Positions 45,589 to 56,256 of a DNA stretch of 64,000 nucleotides are shown here, piece by piece (the first letter of the stretch is position 1; every line of letters starts with the position of its first letter). The DNA is from Lachnospiraceae bacterium. Lineage in GTDB: Bacteria; Bacillota; Clostridia; Lachnospirales; Lachnospiraceae. Where the stretch lies: assembly GCA_017617395.1 (NCBI GenBank), contig JAFZWG010000066.1, positions 1-64,000 on the forward strand, in the 5' to 3' direction. The translations under genes and the position numbers were made by a program. The notes beneath the pieces were generated by a model. That model was given only the letters and a program-made list of their open reading frames with translations, ran no database searches and was not told the origin of the DNA.

Positions 45589-46311
45589 CTATTTGGAAGG
45601 CTTCACGATCGGATTGGTCGTATCGAAATCCTTGCCCTTGGCAGCCTTCGCGACGTCCTCCTTGAACTGTGCCCAGGCTTCCTTGTTATCGACGAAGAAC
45701 TTCGGACAAGCCTTTTCGGTCAGATCGTAGTGCCGCTTGACATTTTCCGAGCTCACATCGAATTCATCGCACAGATAGCCGACCAGCTTCACCAGACTCT
45801 CGTACGTCTCCTTGCTCACGCCGCCGTCCTCGGTCGAACAGCAGAACTCGATGGAGATGCATTTGTCATTGTCGGACTTGGAAGCGTACGCCGCCTCGTT
45901 CACCGGAATGCACTGGATGATCTCGCCGTCCGGACCGACCACGAAATGCACGCTCTCGCGCTCGTTCTTGTCAGTGCTCGAATCCTTCAGCTTCTCGTAA
46001 TAGTTTCTGCGCTCGATCGCCGTGGTTCCCGGGATTCCGTCATAGTGAATGACGATCGACTTGACCTTTGTAAGTGCCGTTCCCGGCCTCGTCTTTTCAT
46101 TGACCGTGAGCAGCTTCTGCGTCACCTTGACGTCATCGACCTTCTTGATGATGCCGTCGTCGGATCCGCTGAAGATCCACGAAATGATCTTGATGATCAG
46201 CAACAGAAAGAGAATCAGTGCGACGCAAAATGCACCGAGGATCGCGCATTTGCGGATCTTCTTTTTGCGGCGCTTGCGCCGAAGCCACTCCTTCTTACTC
46301 ATAACAGCCAT
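45589..46311 (-). CDS. Membrane-anchored N-acetylmuramoyl-L-alanine amidase (Amidase_2)
   Basis: 240 residues: a strongly basic N-terminus (KKEWLRRKRRKKKIRK), one membrane anchor (about 23-47), then an amidase_2/PGRP-like zinc domain. Zinc ligands are suggested by VIHYDG (His), ESVHFVV and VKRHYDLTEKACPKFF (His with a nearby Cys). It would cut the amide between MurNAc and L-Ala in peptidoglycan. The start at 46311 has AGGGGGG six bases upstream. It follows guaB by 66 bases. Confidence 0.85.
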   Translation of the reverse strand: MAVMSKKEWLRRKRRKKKIRKCAILGAFCVALILFLLLIIKIISWIFSGSDDGIIKKVDDVKVTQKLLTVNEKTRPGTALTKVKSIVIHYDGIPGTTAIERRNYYEKLKDSSTDKNERESVHFVVGPDGEIIQCIPVNEAAYASKSDNDKCISIEFCCSTEDGGVSKETYESLVKLVGYLCDEFDVSSENVKRHYDLTEKACPKFFVDNKEAWAQFKEDVAKAAKGKDFDTTNPIVKPSK

Positions 46312-46377
46312 GGCAGTCCCCCCTTTCCCTTCTTCCGTTTTGAAATGCCGTGGCAAATTCCGCCGAACCCGCAGGGA

Positions 46378-47844
<1,467 letters not shown>

Positions 47845-47856
47845 TTATGTAAATAA

Positions 47857-48369
47857 TTAGTACTCCGATACCTTGCGGGGCGACTTCTGCTTCATCATCG
47901 AAAGAAGCGTCTCATCCGGCTCGAACCGGATCCACTCAAGCGACTTCTGCCCCTGATTGATGACGACGTACGCATTCGCCTCCTTGTTGCCCGACGTGAA
48001 ATCGAACTTCTTCACCTCGGGGCGATTGCGGTTCGAGTCGAGCGCGTGGGATCTCTCCGGCGCCACCGTGAGCACCTGGTCGAGGTCGATGCGCTTTAAC
48101 TGCTTTCTCGAGCTTCCGCCCATAATCTTATCAAAATCCAGCTGGCCGTCGACAAACACATACTCGTAAACAACCGAGAAACGCGGCCAGATCATCGGCA
48201 GGATCACAAATGCCAGAACACCCGCAACAAACAGAAACAGCGGATGAACCAAAATACCGAGTGATCCGAAAAGGCAGCACACACCGACCAGCAATCCCTT
48301 GATCATGCCGTCCTTAACGGTAGGCAGCTTGCGGACCGTACATTCCGTATAACAACCGTCACCTCTCAT
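47857..48369 (-). CDS. Conserved membrane protein, unknown function
   Basis: 170 residues: an N-terminal soluble part, two adjacent hydrophobic segments (about 24-65) and a C-terminal cytoplasmic-looking domain that resembles a PH-like or bPH fold (SVVYEYVFVDGQLDFDKI, IDLDQVLTVAPE). I think it belongs to a clostridial DUF family (DUF6106-like) but cannot prove it. Gaps to guaB and the next gene are under 25 bases, so it is part of the glnS-guaB run. Confidence 0.7.
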   Translation of the reverse strand: MRGDGCYTECTVRKLPTVKDGMIKGLLVGVCCLFGSLGILVHPLFLFVAGVLAFVILPMIWPRFSVVYEYVFVDGQLDFDKIMGGSSRKQLKRIDLDQVLTVAPERSHALDSNRNRPEVKKFDFTSGNKEANAYVVINQGQKSLEWIRFEPDETLLSMMKQKSPRKVSEY

Positions 48370-48385
48370 GACAATTCCCCTTTTC

Positions 48386-49114
48386 TTATTTCTTCGCCTT
48401 CTCCTCGACGGAGACGGCGTTGGTCTTCAACACCGCGCGGATCAGCGCGTCCTTCGAATTCTTCCACGGCGCATCGGCGTTGCGGTAGTCAAACTTGTCC
48501 GTAAACCACTCCAGATCGTCGCGAACTCTCGTAAAATTCTCGAGGAAAATGCGGTTCATGCACGCATCGAACTCCTCGAGCTTCGCCTTTCCAAGGTGCG
48601 ACGGTGCCATCTCGTGCAGCTCGCCGTAGTGCTTCATGCAAAAGCCCTTGCTGCGGGCGAATTTTTCGCAAAATGCACTGTCGGTATTGTAGAGATACAG
48701 AATCGTCACCAGGTAGCGCTTGTACGAGTGCGCCATGCGGTCGCATACGTAGCAGGAGCACTGCTGCTTCGCGAGGTACTCCGCCAGCGCGTCGCCCTCA
48801 CCCTTGCGAAACCACGACCCGGCACCGCGCGACTTCTTCGCGAGCGCCTCGATCTCCTTGCGCTGACGGTCCATGTACGTGAGCATCATGAGCCCCAGGC
48901 CAAGGCGGTTCTGGTTTTTGTAAAGGAGCGGCAAATGCTTCGCACAGAAACCCTTTGCGTTGGTCTCCATGCGGACATCGTCCTCCATGTAGCTCGGGCC
49001 CATGACGAAATCGATCGCGTCGGACTCCAGCTTCTCATAGATTGCGCAAACGGGACACTCGGTGTCCGCGTCAAATGCGTCATTCACGGGGATGGTGTAG
49101 AGTTGTTCCTTCAT
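48386..49114 (-). CDS. Cysteine/histidine-rich protein with duplicated CxxC...GFCxKH modules
   Basis: 242 residues, no signal peptide or membrane segment. It holds two copies of a module: CPVC (about 20-23) with GFCAKHL (about 55-61), and CYVC (about 123-126) with GFCMKHY (about 159-165). Each set of three cysteines and a histidine would suit a zinc site. I think this is a DUF6062-like clostridial family; function unknown. GGAGGG precedes the start. It follows glnS by 21 bases. Confidence 0.75.
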   Translation of the reverse strand: MKEQLYTIPVNDAFDADTECPVCAIYEKLESDAIDFVMGPSYMEDDVRMETNAKGFCAKHLPLLYKNQNRLGLGLMMLTYMDRQRKEIEALAKKSRGAGSWFRKGEGDALAEYLAKQQCSCYVCDRMAHSYKRYLVTILYLYNTDSAFCEKFARSKGFCMKHYGELHEMAPSHLGKAKLEEFDACMNRIFLENFTRVRDDLEWFTDKFDYRNADAPWKNSKDALIRAVLKTNAVSVEEKAKK

Positions 49115-49135
49115 CGGTCCCTCCGGGAGTGTTTC

Positions 49136-50848
49136 TTATGCCGGCTTGTAACCGCTCTTCATCGAGCAGACACGGTTGAATACGAGCTTGTCCGGCGTGC
49201 TGTCCTTGCAGTCCGCGCAGAAGTAGCCGTTGCGCAGGAACTGGAACGTATCAAACGCCTTCGCGCCGGCCACAGACGGCTCGACGAAGCCTTCGCGGAT
49301 CACGAGCGAGTTCGGGTTGACGTTGACCTTGCCGGTCTCCTCGTCGTATACGCCCTTCTCCTCGTCCACAAGGTTCTCGTAGAGGCGGATAGTCGCCGGA
49401 ACGGCGGTCTTCGCTGCCACCCAGTGGATGGTTCCCTTGACCTTGCGGTCGGCACACTCGCCGCCCTTCGTCGCAGGGTCGTAGGTGCAGTGAACGCACG
49501 TCACGTTGCCGTCCGCATCGGTATCGTAGCCTGTGCAGCGAACGAAGTAAGCACCCATCAGGCGTACCTCGTTGCCGGGGAAGAGGCGGAAATACTTCTT
49601 CGGCGGCTCAATCATGAAGTCCTCTCTCTCGATGTAGAGCTCGCGGCCGAACGGAACCGTGCGGCTGCCGAGGGCTTCATTTTCCGGGTTGTTCGAGACC
49701 GTGACATCCTCCGTCACGCCCTCGGGATAGTTGTCGATCACAAGCTTCACGGGGTCGACAACGGCCATCACGCGGTTCTTCTTGAGCTTCAAGTCCTCGC
49801 GGATGCAGTACTCAAGCATCGCGTAGTCGACCGAGGAATTGCTCTTCGAGACGCCGCACAGCTCCATAAAGAGCTTGAGCGACTCGGGAGTAAAGCCGCG
49901 GCGGCGAAGCGCTGCGATCGTCACCAGGCGCGGGTCGTCCCAGCCGTCCACCGTGCCGTCCTCGACGAGCTTTTTGATATATCTCTTACCGGTGACCACA
50001 TTGGTCAGGTACATTTTGGCAAATTCAATCTGCTTCGGCGCTTCCTCGGGGCGGCTCTTGTAGCCGCACTCGATCATCACCCAGTCGTAGAGCGGGCGAT
50101 GGTCTTCAAACTCGAGCGTACAGATGGAGTGCGTGATGCCCTCCACCGCGTCCTCGATCGGATGCGCGAAGTCGTACATCGGGTAGATGCACCAGGCATC
50201 GCCCGTGTTGTGGTGCATCATGCGGGCCACACGGTAAATGACAGGGTCACGCATGTTGATGTTCGGCGAAGCCATGTCGATCTTGGCGCGCAGCACCTTC
50301 GAGCCGTCCGGGAACTCCCCGTTCTTCATCCCCTCAAAGAGGCGAAGGTTCTCCTCGACGCTGCGGTCGCGGTACGGGCTGTTCTTGCCGGGCTCGGTGA
50401 GCGTTCCGCGGTACTCGCGGATCTCGTCCGCCGTCAGGTCGCACACGAACGCCTTGCCCTTTTTGATCAGCCGCACGGCCGCCTCGTACATCTCGCCGAA
50501 GTAATTTGAGGCAAAAAACAAACGGTCCTCGAAATCAGCACCAAGCCATCGTACATCCTTCGCAATCGACTCGACAAACTCCGTCTTCTCTTTCGTGGGG
50601 TTCGTATCGTCAAATCGCAGGTTGAACTGACCGCCGTACTTCTTCGCCAGACCGTAATTTAACAATATTGATTTTGCATGGCCGATGTGGAGGTAACCGT
50701 TCGGCTCGGGCGGAAATCGCGTAATGACCTTCGTACAGTTGCCTTCCGCGAGATCCTTGTCAATAATCATCTCAATAAAATTCCGGGAACCGTTCTCGGC
50801 TGCCATCTCGGTTTCCATTTCGGTTGTTCCCAAAATCTCCGTTGCCAT
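49136..50848 (-). CDS. glnS: Glutamine-tRNA ligase
   Basis: A 570-residue class I synthetase. The HIGH motif is in [17 protein letters not shown]; the GlnRS-type block [19 protein letters not shown] and the C-terminal beta-barrel anticodon domains (about 350-570) are present. The MSKR class motif of E. coli GlnRS appears to be replaced by TGKR ([11 protein letters not shown]), as I recall for clostridial GlnRS. Discrimination from GluRS rests on FDDTNPTKE and the LR-repeat. The start at 50848 has GGAGG six bases upstream. Many Firmicutes lack GlnRS and use GatCAB. Confidence 0.95.
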   Translation of the reverse strand: MATEILGTTEMETEMAAENGSRNFIEMIIDKDLAEGNCTKVITRFPPEPNGYLHIGHAKSILLNYGLAKKYGGQFNLRFDDTNPTKEKTEFVESIAKDVRWLGADFEDRLFFASNYFGEMYEAAVRLIKKGKAFVCDLTADEIREYRGTLTEPGKNSPYRDRSVEENLRLFEGMKNGEFPDGSKVLRAKIDMASPNINMRDPVIYRVARMMHHNTGDAWCIYPMYDFAHPIEDAVEGITHSICTLEFEDHRPLYDWVMIECGYKSRPEEAPKQIEFAKMYLTNVVTGKRYIKKLVEDGTVDGWDDPRLVTIAALRRRGFTPESLKLFMELCGVSKSNSSVDYAMLEYCIREDLKLKKNRVMAVVDPVKLVIDNYPEGVTEDVTVSNNPENEALGSRTVPFGRELYIEREDFMIEPPKKYFRLFPGNEVRLMGAYFVRCTGYDTDADGNVTCVHCTYDPATKGGECADRKVKGTIHWVAAKTAVPATIRLYENLVDEEKGVYDEETGKVNVNPNSLVIREGFVEPSVAGAKAFDTFQFLRNGYFCADCKDSTPDKLVFNRVCSMKSGYKPA

Positions 50849-50920
50849 CTCGTCCTCCGTCAATTCCCCGATCCCTTCCCGAAGACTCTCCGCGGTCCGG
50901 TTTCGAAAAATATTTAGCCC

Positions 50921-50929
50921 ATTCTATCA
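50921..50929 (-). promoter_or_regulatory. Extended -10 promoter candidate for glnS
   Basis: TGATAGAAT on the minus strand, about 75 bases before the glnS start, in AT-rich DNA; no good -35 box at 16-18 bases. No T-box leader is seen. Confidence 0.45.
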
Positions 50930-50986
50930 CAAACTTTCAATAAAGAAAAGACCGAATTTATGAAAATTTCTTTAACCCGGAACCAC

Positions 50987-52867
50987 TTATCTGTACCGCC
51001 GGTAAATGTGGAAATACAGGTCCGCGCGGCCCTCCTCGGACGTCAGGTTCCGAAGTGTCTCGCGAAGCTCGTCGTTGTCCAGGATAAACTGCACAATGTC
51101 CGGATTGTAGTGCGATCCCGCGCTCTTTTTAAACTCCGCAAGCACCGAATCGAACGTCTTGCCCTTCGTGTAGTTGCGGCCGAACACGTCCGTTGCGGCG
51201 TCCATGCAGTCGCAGATCGTAAGAAGATCGATCAGAATCCGGAACTTGCTCTTTTTATTATTGAAGTACATCGGGTATCCGCTCTTGCCGTCGTAACTGC
51301 GGTGATGCCCGAGGGCGATCTCCGCGTACGTCTGAAGGTTACGGTTCCGCATGAGGATCTCGTAACTCCACTTCGGGTGGAATTTGATGTAGGAGTACTC
51401 CATGTCGGAGAGTCTGCGGATCTGCGTGTTCACGATGTTCGCGATCAGAATCTTGCCGATGTCGTGGCACCGAGCCGCGTTGTACATAAGCTTCTGCAAC
51501 AGCTCCTCGTAGTCCGCAACCTCGGCCGGGTCCTCGAGCCCGAGAACCGTCAAAAACATCTCCGGATGCTTCGCGATCAATTCCTTCAAAACCGCCTCGC
51601 ACAGCTTCGCGGTCATGACCGTGTGGATCAGTGTCGACATCTGGCGGCTGATGATCATACAGTCGATGAACTCGATCGCCATGTCGTCCTCGTCGATGAA
51701 CGAGATCAGGTCATACAAAAGATGATACAGAGCCTGGTCGAGGTACTCCTTGCACGCACACTGGCGCGGGATGGTCTCGATGTAGGTCTGGATCTCGTAG
51801 AAGAGCTCCGCCTTCATGCGGACCTTCTTCATCTTATCGCAGTTGAACGCCTCGATCATCTCGAGCATCGGCTTCGTCGTCGTTGTGATCACCGAGAAGC
51901 GGCTGTCCGCGGGCTGCTCGTACCAGTTCGGATTGTTGAAGTCGTACTCCTTGTCGATCGAGTGGCTGTATGCACGCAACAGCGTGAACGTCTGCTCCGG
52001 CTTCAGAAGGCCCGAGTAAAACGCATACACAATATAGCCGACGTACACCTTCATGTTGCGCTTGTGCGACGGCAGCTTGGTCTGCTCGATAAACCCGAGC
52101 GGATACGTCGGGCCGAGCGTCTCTTTTAACTTATCACTCAAGGAATTCCAGTGAAGAACCGCCATGAACAAAACATCGGTGCCGATGTCCTCAAGCGGCT
52201 TCTCGATCTGCTCCCAGGCCTTGTCATCAAAGTAATGGCGGTACTTGCGGATCTTCGAGAGATCGTTGAAACACTCGATCATGCGCTCGATGTTGGGCTC
52301 GAACTGGGAGCTCTCCATCTGATAACGGCTGCGAAGCGTGCCGAGGACACGCTGCACATCCAATAAGAAATCTTCGTCGTTGTCGTGAATGCGGCGCAGG
52401 TGATCGATCCGGTCCATATAGCCGGCCACCCACTCCGCCTGCTCCATGGCGAGCTTTCGGAGGTTGCCCTCAACATTAAGGAAGGCATTGTTGGAAAATG
52501 CACACCGGCACGAACGCTCGTTGTACTCGTCGCCCTTCTGCGCAAAATACTCCCACAGCCGCACGAACATCTGCGACTCCATCACGTCATCGCACATGAC
52601 GTTCTGATAGTAGTCGTAGGCGCCTTCGTAGAGAGCCTTTGCGGTCTCGTCGTCGAGCGATTCCTCCCCGTAGAGAATCGGATTGATGAGCGTGTTGATC
52701 TCGCGCTCCGTCTGGCGATAATACTTGCGGATCAAATCGGACTTGCGGTTCAATCGCACGAGCCAGTCGGTCAGATTGTCGGTTTCCAGCAACTCGTGCT
52801 CGACCAGATCGACGTCGTGAAGACGCTCTTTGTATTCGCGATATAAATCCGGGATCGAGCTTGCCAT
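50987..52867 (-). CDS. HD-GYP-like phosphohydrolase with unassigned N-terminal domain
   Basis: 626 residues. The C-terminal part (from about 435) has the HD-GYP order: HTVMTAKL, CHDIGK (His468-Asp469), FHPKWSYEIL, then GHHRSYDGKSGYP (HH at 521-522, GYP at 530-532). Canonical HD-GYP c-di-GMP phosphodiesterases have HHExxDGxGYP; here E is replaced by R. The first ~430 residues are mainly helical, with many aromatic and acidic residues, and match no sensor domain I know. AGAGGAG precedes the start. It is a single-gene unit with its own promoter. Confidence 0.8.
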   Translation of the reverse strand: MASSIPDLYREYKERLHDVDLVEHELLETDNLTDWLVRLNRKSDLIRKYYRQTEREINTLINPILYGEESLDDETAKALYEGAYDYYQNVMCDDVMESQMFVRLWEYFAQKGDEYNERSCRCAFSNNAFLNVEGNLRKLAMEQAEWVAGYMDRIDHLRRIHDNDEDFLLDVQRVLGTLRSRYQMESSQFEPNIERMIECFNDLSKIRKYRHYFDDKAWEQIEKPLEDIGTDVLFMAVLHWNSLSDKLKETLGPTYPLGFIEQTKLPSHKRNMKVYVGYIVYAFYSGLLKPEQTFTLLRAYSHSIDKEYDFNNPNWYEQPADSRFSVITTTTKPMLEMIEAFNCDKMKKVRMKAELFYEIQTYIETIPRQCACKEYLDQALYHLLYDLISFIDEDDMAIEFIDCMIISRQMSTLIHTVMTAKLCEAVLKELIAKHPEMFLTVLGLEDPAEVADYEELLQKLMYNAARCHDIGKILIANIVNTQIRRLSDMEYSYIKFHPKWSYEILMRNRNLQTYAEIALGHHRSYDGKSGYPMYFNNKKSKFRILIDLLTICDCMDAATDVFGRNYTKGKTFDSVLAEFKKSAGSHYNPDIVQFILDNDELRETLRNLTSEEGRADLYFHIYRRYR

Positions 52868-52920
52868 CCTTTTCTCCTCTCTGTCCGCCTGTTGCAGACT
52901 ACTTATTATGTGTTCCTATT

Positions 52921-52950
52921 ATCATAGCACACAGCGCCGTCTCTTTGCAA
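52921..52950 (-). promoter_or_regulatory. Promoter of the HD-GYP-like gene
   Basis: TTGCAA (52945-52950), 18 bases, TATGAT (52921-52926) on the minus strand, with an extended TGC before the -10. The start codon is about 55 bases downstream. Confidence 0.65.
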
Positions 52951-52981
52951 GCCTTCGGGGCGGCATTTCCGCTTTCGGTGC

Positions 52982-54514
52982 TTACTCTTCCTCGCCGTAG
53001 ATCAGCGTGTCGTAGAAGTCCGAGCGCTCCTCCAAAAGATCGTCGAGCTTGTCACGGCCGTATTTTTCGAGCATCGTCTGCTCCGCCGAGAAGAGGTTGA
53101 CACCGATTCCCAGCCGGTTTCCGTCGATCGTAAATCCCATCGCCGCAAGCGTCGTCGGATACATGTCCATCGACGTAAACTGCCGCTCGTACGGAAGCTC
53201 GTACGCTACCGCGGAATTGACGATCGCGCAGTAGCTCTTGCGGTTGTATCCCCTGCTCGCGTTCGGAAGGTTGTCCGTGTATTTCGTGTCCATCGTGGGA
53301 TGATCGCCGACGATCACCACGGTCGTATTCTCATAGTAGGGCTGCTGTGACAGCCACGTCAAAAACTCGTCGAGCTGCTTCGATGCACACGCGATGACGT
53401 TGCTGTACTGGTCCGGATAGTCGTTCGGACACAGCCGGCACCGGTATCCGTTCGTAAAATGCGTGTCCATCGTCATCATCGTGAACGCGAACGGCTTGTC
53501 GCCGGCACCCAGTGCAGCGATCTCCTCCTTCGCGTACTCGTACACCTTCTCGTCCTCAAAGCCCCACCACACGAAGTAGTCCTTCGGAAGTCTTCCGTTC
53601 TCCGTGTACGTGTGGAGATCGCGCATCGCGTAGTCGCCGTGCGTCGAAAGATAGATGTCCGCGCCGGAAAATTCCTTCTCCGACCCGAGCAAAAACGATA
53701 GTTCGTAGCCGTTCTCGCGAAGCACCTGCCCAAGCGTGTACACGCCGGGAAGGAACGTCTTGTACGGGCGTCTGCCCATGGCGTTATCCCCGATCGGGAT
53801 CGTGAGCGGCACACCGGCCGTCTGCGCCACCAGGGATGCCATCGTCCACGTCGTTCCGACGACCGGAACCGCACCGTTTAACTTGTCGCTGCCCTGCGGG
53901 GTGAAGTTGACATTTTCCGTCGCAAGCTTCGTCATCTCCGGGATCAGGTTGTCGCCGGCGATTCCGCCGTGCGCCTTATCGGAGTACGTGCACTCCATGG
54001 ACTCCATATAAATGTAGATCAGGTTCCGCTTCTGCTCCGGTGCAGTGATCGCGGTCTTCTTCGGATCGCGGTACTCGTCGGTGTAGATCGGCGAATTGCC
54101 GAACTGGTTGAGCACGTAGCGAACAATGTGCAGCCGGTATCCGACAAAGCAGAGCGCCGCAATCAGCAAAACAACGGCCACGATTCTCCGATGCTCCACG
54201 AACCAGCGCGGGAATCCGTCGCTCTTGCCCTTGTTCACCCGCTTGTTCCGCCATGCGCGGATCGCAAACAGGATTCCCAGTTCCACCGCCAGCATCGCCG
54301 GACCGATGGTAAACAACATCACAAAAATCTCAATAAAGTTTCCGGGGTCGGCACCGCTCATCGGCACCTTCAACTGGAACAGCACCGTCGTCATATCGAT
54401 GGTTCCGAACCGGATCTTCAGCCAGACCGTCGTAATCACAAGCCAGTCGGCGATCAGGAGAAGAATCACGGTTGCCCAGTTTCTTCCCGTCATATAAGGT
54501 TTCATACGCTTCAT
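52982..54514 (-). CDS. LTA synthase family phosphoglycerol transferase-like enzyme
   Basis: About 510 residues: N-terminal membrane part (about three segments between 15 and 135), then an alkaline-phosphatase/sulfatase-type ectodomain. Metal and nucleophile sites: YIYMESME (Glu), the threonine nucleophile probably in VGTTWTMASLVAQ, MDTHF and VVIVGDHPTM (Asp-His). The fold is that of LtaS/OpgB, which move phosphoglycerol onto lipids or glycans. The short membrane part (LtaS has five segments) makes a phosphoglycerol transferase other than LtaS possible. The start is uncertain; 54514 is favoured over one ten codons earlier. Confidence 0.85.
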   Translation of the reverse strand: MKRMKPYMTGRNWATVILLLIADWLVITTVWLKIRFGTIDMTTVLFQLKVPMSGADPGNFIEIFVMLFTIGPAMLAVELGILFAIRAWRNKRVNKGKSDGFPRWFVEHRRIVAVVLLIAALCFVGYRLHIVRYVLNQFGNSPIYTDEYRDPKKTAITAPEQKRNLIYIYMESMECTYSDKAHGGIAGDNLIPEMTKLATENVNFTPQGSDKLNGAVPVVGTTWTMASLVAQTAGVPLTIPIGDNAMGRRPYKTFLPGVYTLGQVLRENGYELSFLLGSEKEFSGADIYLSTHGDYAMRDLHTYTENGRLPKDYFVWWGFEDEKVYEYAKEEIAALGAGDKPFAFTMMTMDTHFTNGYRCRLCPNDYPDQYSNVIACASKQLDEFLTWLSQQPYYENTTVVIVGDHPTMDTKYTDNLPNASRGYNRKSYCAIVNSAVAYELPYERQFTSMDMYPTTLAAMGFTIDGNRLGIGVNLFSAEQTMLEKYGRDKLDDLLEERSDFYDTLIYGEEE

Positions 54515-54567
54515 CGCAACATTTCCAAGCTCTTTTCCCCACAAAAGAACTTATTCCCTTTCAAATG

Positions 54568-54601
54568 CGGGAGACCAGCACAGTTTCGTACCGGTCTCCC
54601 G
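54568..54601. other. Strong hairpin between the zinc-ribbon and LTA-synthase-like genes
   Basis: CGGGAGACC/GGTCTCCCG, nine perfect pairs plus further GC pairing inside. No T-run on the exit side in either direction, so it is more likely an mRNA processing or stability element than a terminator. Confidence 0.55.
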
Positions 54602-54631
54602 AAAAATTCTTTCTCTTTCCTACACCGGTTC

Positions 54632-56047
54632 CTACTTCAGTCCGAACGCCTTCAGGCTGTTCTCGCCGATCAGGAGGATGTTCCAGTCCTCACCGTCATC
54701 GTAGAAGATGTAGAGGTCGGACATCAACTGGTTTCCGTCATCGCCGGAGTACTTGGAGATGTTCTCCACCAGGTACGCCTTCTTGATCTCAACCGTCGCG
54801 CCCATCTCCTTCTTGATCTTGCCGCGGAGATCGTCGGTGTCCTTGATCTCGTACATCATGTACGCCTTCTCCGAAACGAGCTCAACGTTCGCGCCGCAGC
54901 TCTTCTCAAGGTACTTCTCGTAGTTCTTCGCAAGCATCGCCTCAACCGTGTCGCAGCCGAACATGCGGCAGGCATAATCCACGGCGTAATCCGGAAGGTT
55001 CTTCTTGAACTTGCGTGCGCTCTGGGATGCAAATGCCTCATCCACCGGGTTCACGAGCTCGAGGAACGCATCCTTTTCCTTTTTCGACAGCTGGCTGAAG
55101 TCGAACATGTTGAGGTCGATACCGAAGAGGTTCTTTTCGCCGTTCTTGTCAAAGAACGTCAGATATGCGATACCGCTGCCCGCAAGAATCACAAGGATGA
55201 GCAAAATGCTGATGATGATCACCGGAGCTTTGGACTTTTTCTTCTTAGCAGGTGCCGCCGGAGCAACAGGCTGTCCGTAAGCAGGCTGTCCGTATGCGGG
55301 CTGCTGGCCGTAGGAAGGCTGACCGTACATCGGCTGGCCGTAAGCGGGCTGCTGCGGTGCCGCCGGAGCGGGTGCCACAGGCGCTGCCGGTGCAACAGGC
55401 TGCTGGTAAACAGGCTGCTGATACACGGGCTGCTCCGGAACGACCGGTGCAGGTGCCGGAGCTACCGGTACTTCCGGTGCCACGGGCTGCTGATATACAG
55501 GCTGCTGATATACAGGCTGCTGATACACGGGCTGCTCCGGTACAACCGGTGCGGGTGCCGCGGGCTGTTCAAAATTGATCGGCTGCTCTGCTGCCGCCTT
55601 CATCGCCGCTATCTGCTCGGAGATTGCTGCGGCCTCTGCGACCGGTGCAACATTCTCAACTACAGGAGCTGCCTCAACGACCGGTGCAACGTTCTCTACA
55701 ACCGGCGCAACGTTCTCAACAACCGGTGCAACGTTCTCTACAACGGGAGCTGCCGCTTCGGTCACCGCTGCCGCTGCCTGCTCCGGAACCGCCTCTACAG
55801 CCTCCGGAACTGCCTCTACAGCCTCCGGAACCGCCTCAACGACCGGCGCAACGCTCTCAACAACCGGTGCAACATTCTCAACTACAGGTGCCGCTGCCTC
55901 GGCTACCGCAGCCTCGACCTGCGCGGGCGCTGCATTCAACTCCGCCGCTGCCTCCGCAAGCGGTTCGGCAATTTCGATCCTGTTGCCGCACACACCGCAG
56001 AACATAGCACCGGGAAGCAATTGATTTCCACACTTATTGCAAAACAT
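54632..56047 (-). CDS. Zinc-ribbon membrane protein with long repetitive linker
   Basis: 471 residues: an N-terminal zinc ribbon MFCNKCGNQLLPGAMFCGVC (CxxC...CxxC, first 20 residues), a low-complexity region (about 30-275) of P-V-V-E-N-V-A, P-V-Y-Q-Q and A-Y-G-Q-P repeats, a basic patch (KKKKSK), a membrane segment (about 285-307) and a C-terminal extracytoplasmic domain of about 160 residues. Zinc ribbon plus one membrane segment is common in clostridial proteins of unknown role. The start at 56047 has AAGGGG six bases upstream. It has a good promoter of its own. Confidence 0.82.
   Translation of the reverse strand: MFCNKCGNQLLPGAMFCGVCGNRIEIAEPLAEAAAELNAAPAQVEAAVAEAAAPVVENVAPVVESVAPVVEAVPEAVEAVPEAVEAVPEQAAAAVTEAAAPVVENVAPVVENVAPVVENVAPVVEAAPVVENVAPVAEAAAISEQIAAMKAAAEQPINFEQPAAPAPVVPEQPVYQQPVYQQPVYQQPVAPEVPVAPAPAPVVPEQPVYQQPVYQQPVAPAAPVAPAPAAPQQPAYGQPMYGQPSYGQQPAYGQPAYGQPVAPAAPAKKKKSKAPVIIISILLILVILAGSGIAYLTFFDKNGEKNLFGIDLNMFDFSQLSKKEKDAFLELVNPVDEAFASQSARKFKKNLPDYAVDYACRMFGCDTVEAMLAKNYEKYLEKSCGANVELVSEKAYMMYEIKDTDDLRGKIKKEMGATVEIKKAYLVENISKYSGDDGNQLMSDLYIFYDDGEDWNILLIGENSLKAFGLK
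55271..55520. repeat. Tandem repeats coding A-Y-G-Q-P and P-V-Y-Q-Q units
   Basis: Fifteen-base units on the minus strand (GTA-TCAGCAG type on the reverse reading) repeated at least five times for PVYQQ, and a similar number for YGQP. Probably unstable in length by slippage. Confidence 0.75.
55630..55880. repeat. Tandem repeats coding P-V-V-E-N-V-A and E-A-V-P units
   Basis: Near-identical 21-base units with ACAACCGGTGCAACGTTCTC-like sequence on the plus strand, in at least seven copies, then 18-base E-A-V-E-A-V-P units. Coding repeats inside the zinc-ribbon protein. Confidence 0.75.
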
Positions 56048-56172
56048 ACTGCCCCTTCTTTCCGCGCCTTCGCGCAAATTATATTCTCTCGACATCCTTC
56101 CGCGGATACGCGCATTTTCTCCCGTCGAACACGTCCCTGACGGAAACTCCGCAGAATATACCATGATATTAT

Positions 56173-56201
56173 ATTATATTGCAAAAGGCACGCATTCGCA
56201 A
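56173..56201 (-). promoter_or_regulatory. Promoter of the zinc-ribbon gene
   Basis: TTGCGA (56196-56201), 17 bases, TATAAT (56173-56178) on the minus strand. Leader about 120 bases; nothing recognisable in it. Confidence 0.7.
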
Positions 56202-56256
56202 GGACTTTTCGGGCACTTTCGCAAAAAATGATACCCTTTTCGTGCTCATTTTCGCG

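Noticed and set aside
45589..46311. Prophage endolysin
   Set aside because: The amidase has its own membrane anchor and no holin or phage genes are near.
55271..55880. CRISPR-like regular repeats
   Set aside because: The units are in frame with a protein, lack unique spacers, and no cas genes are present.
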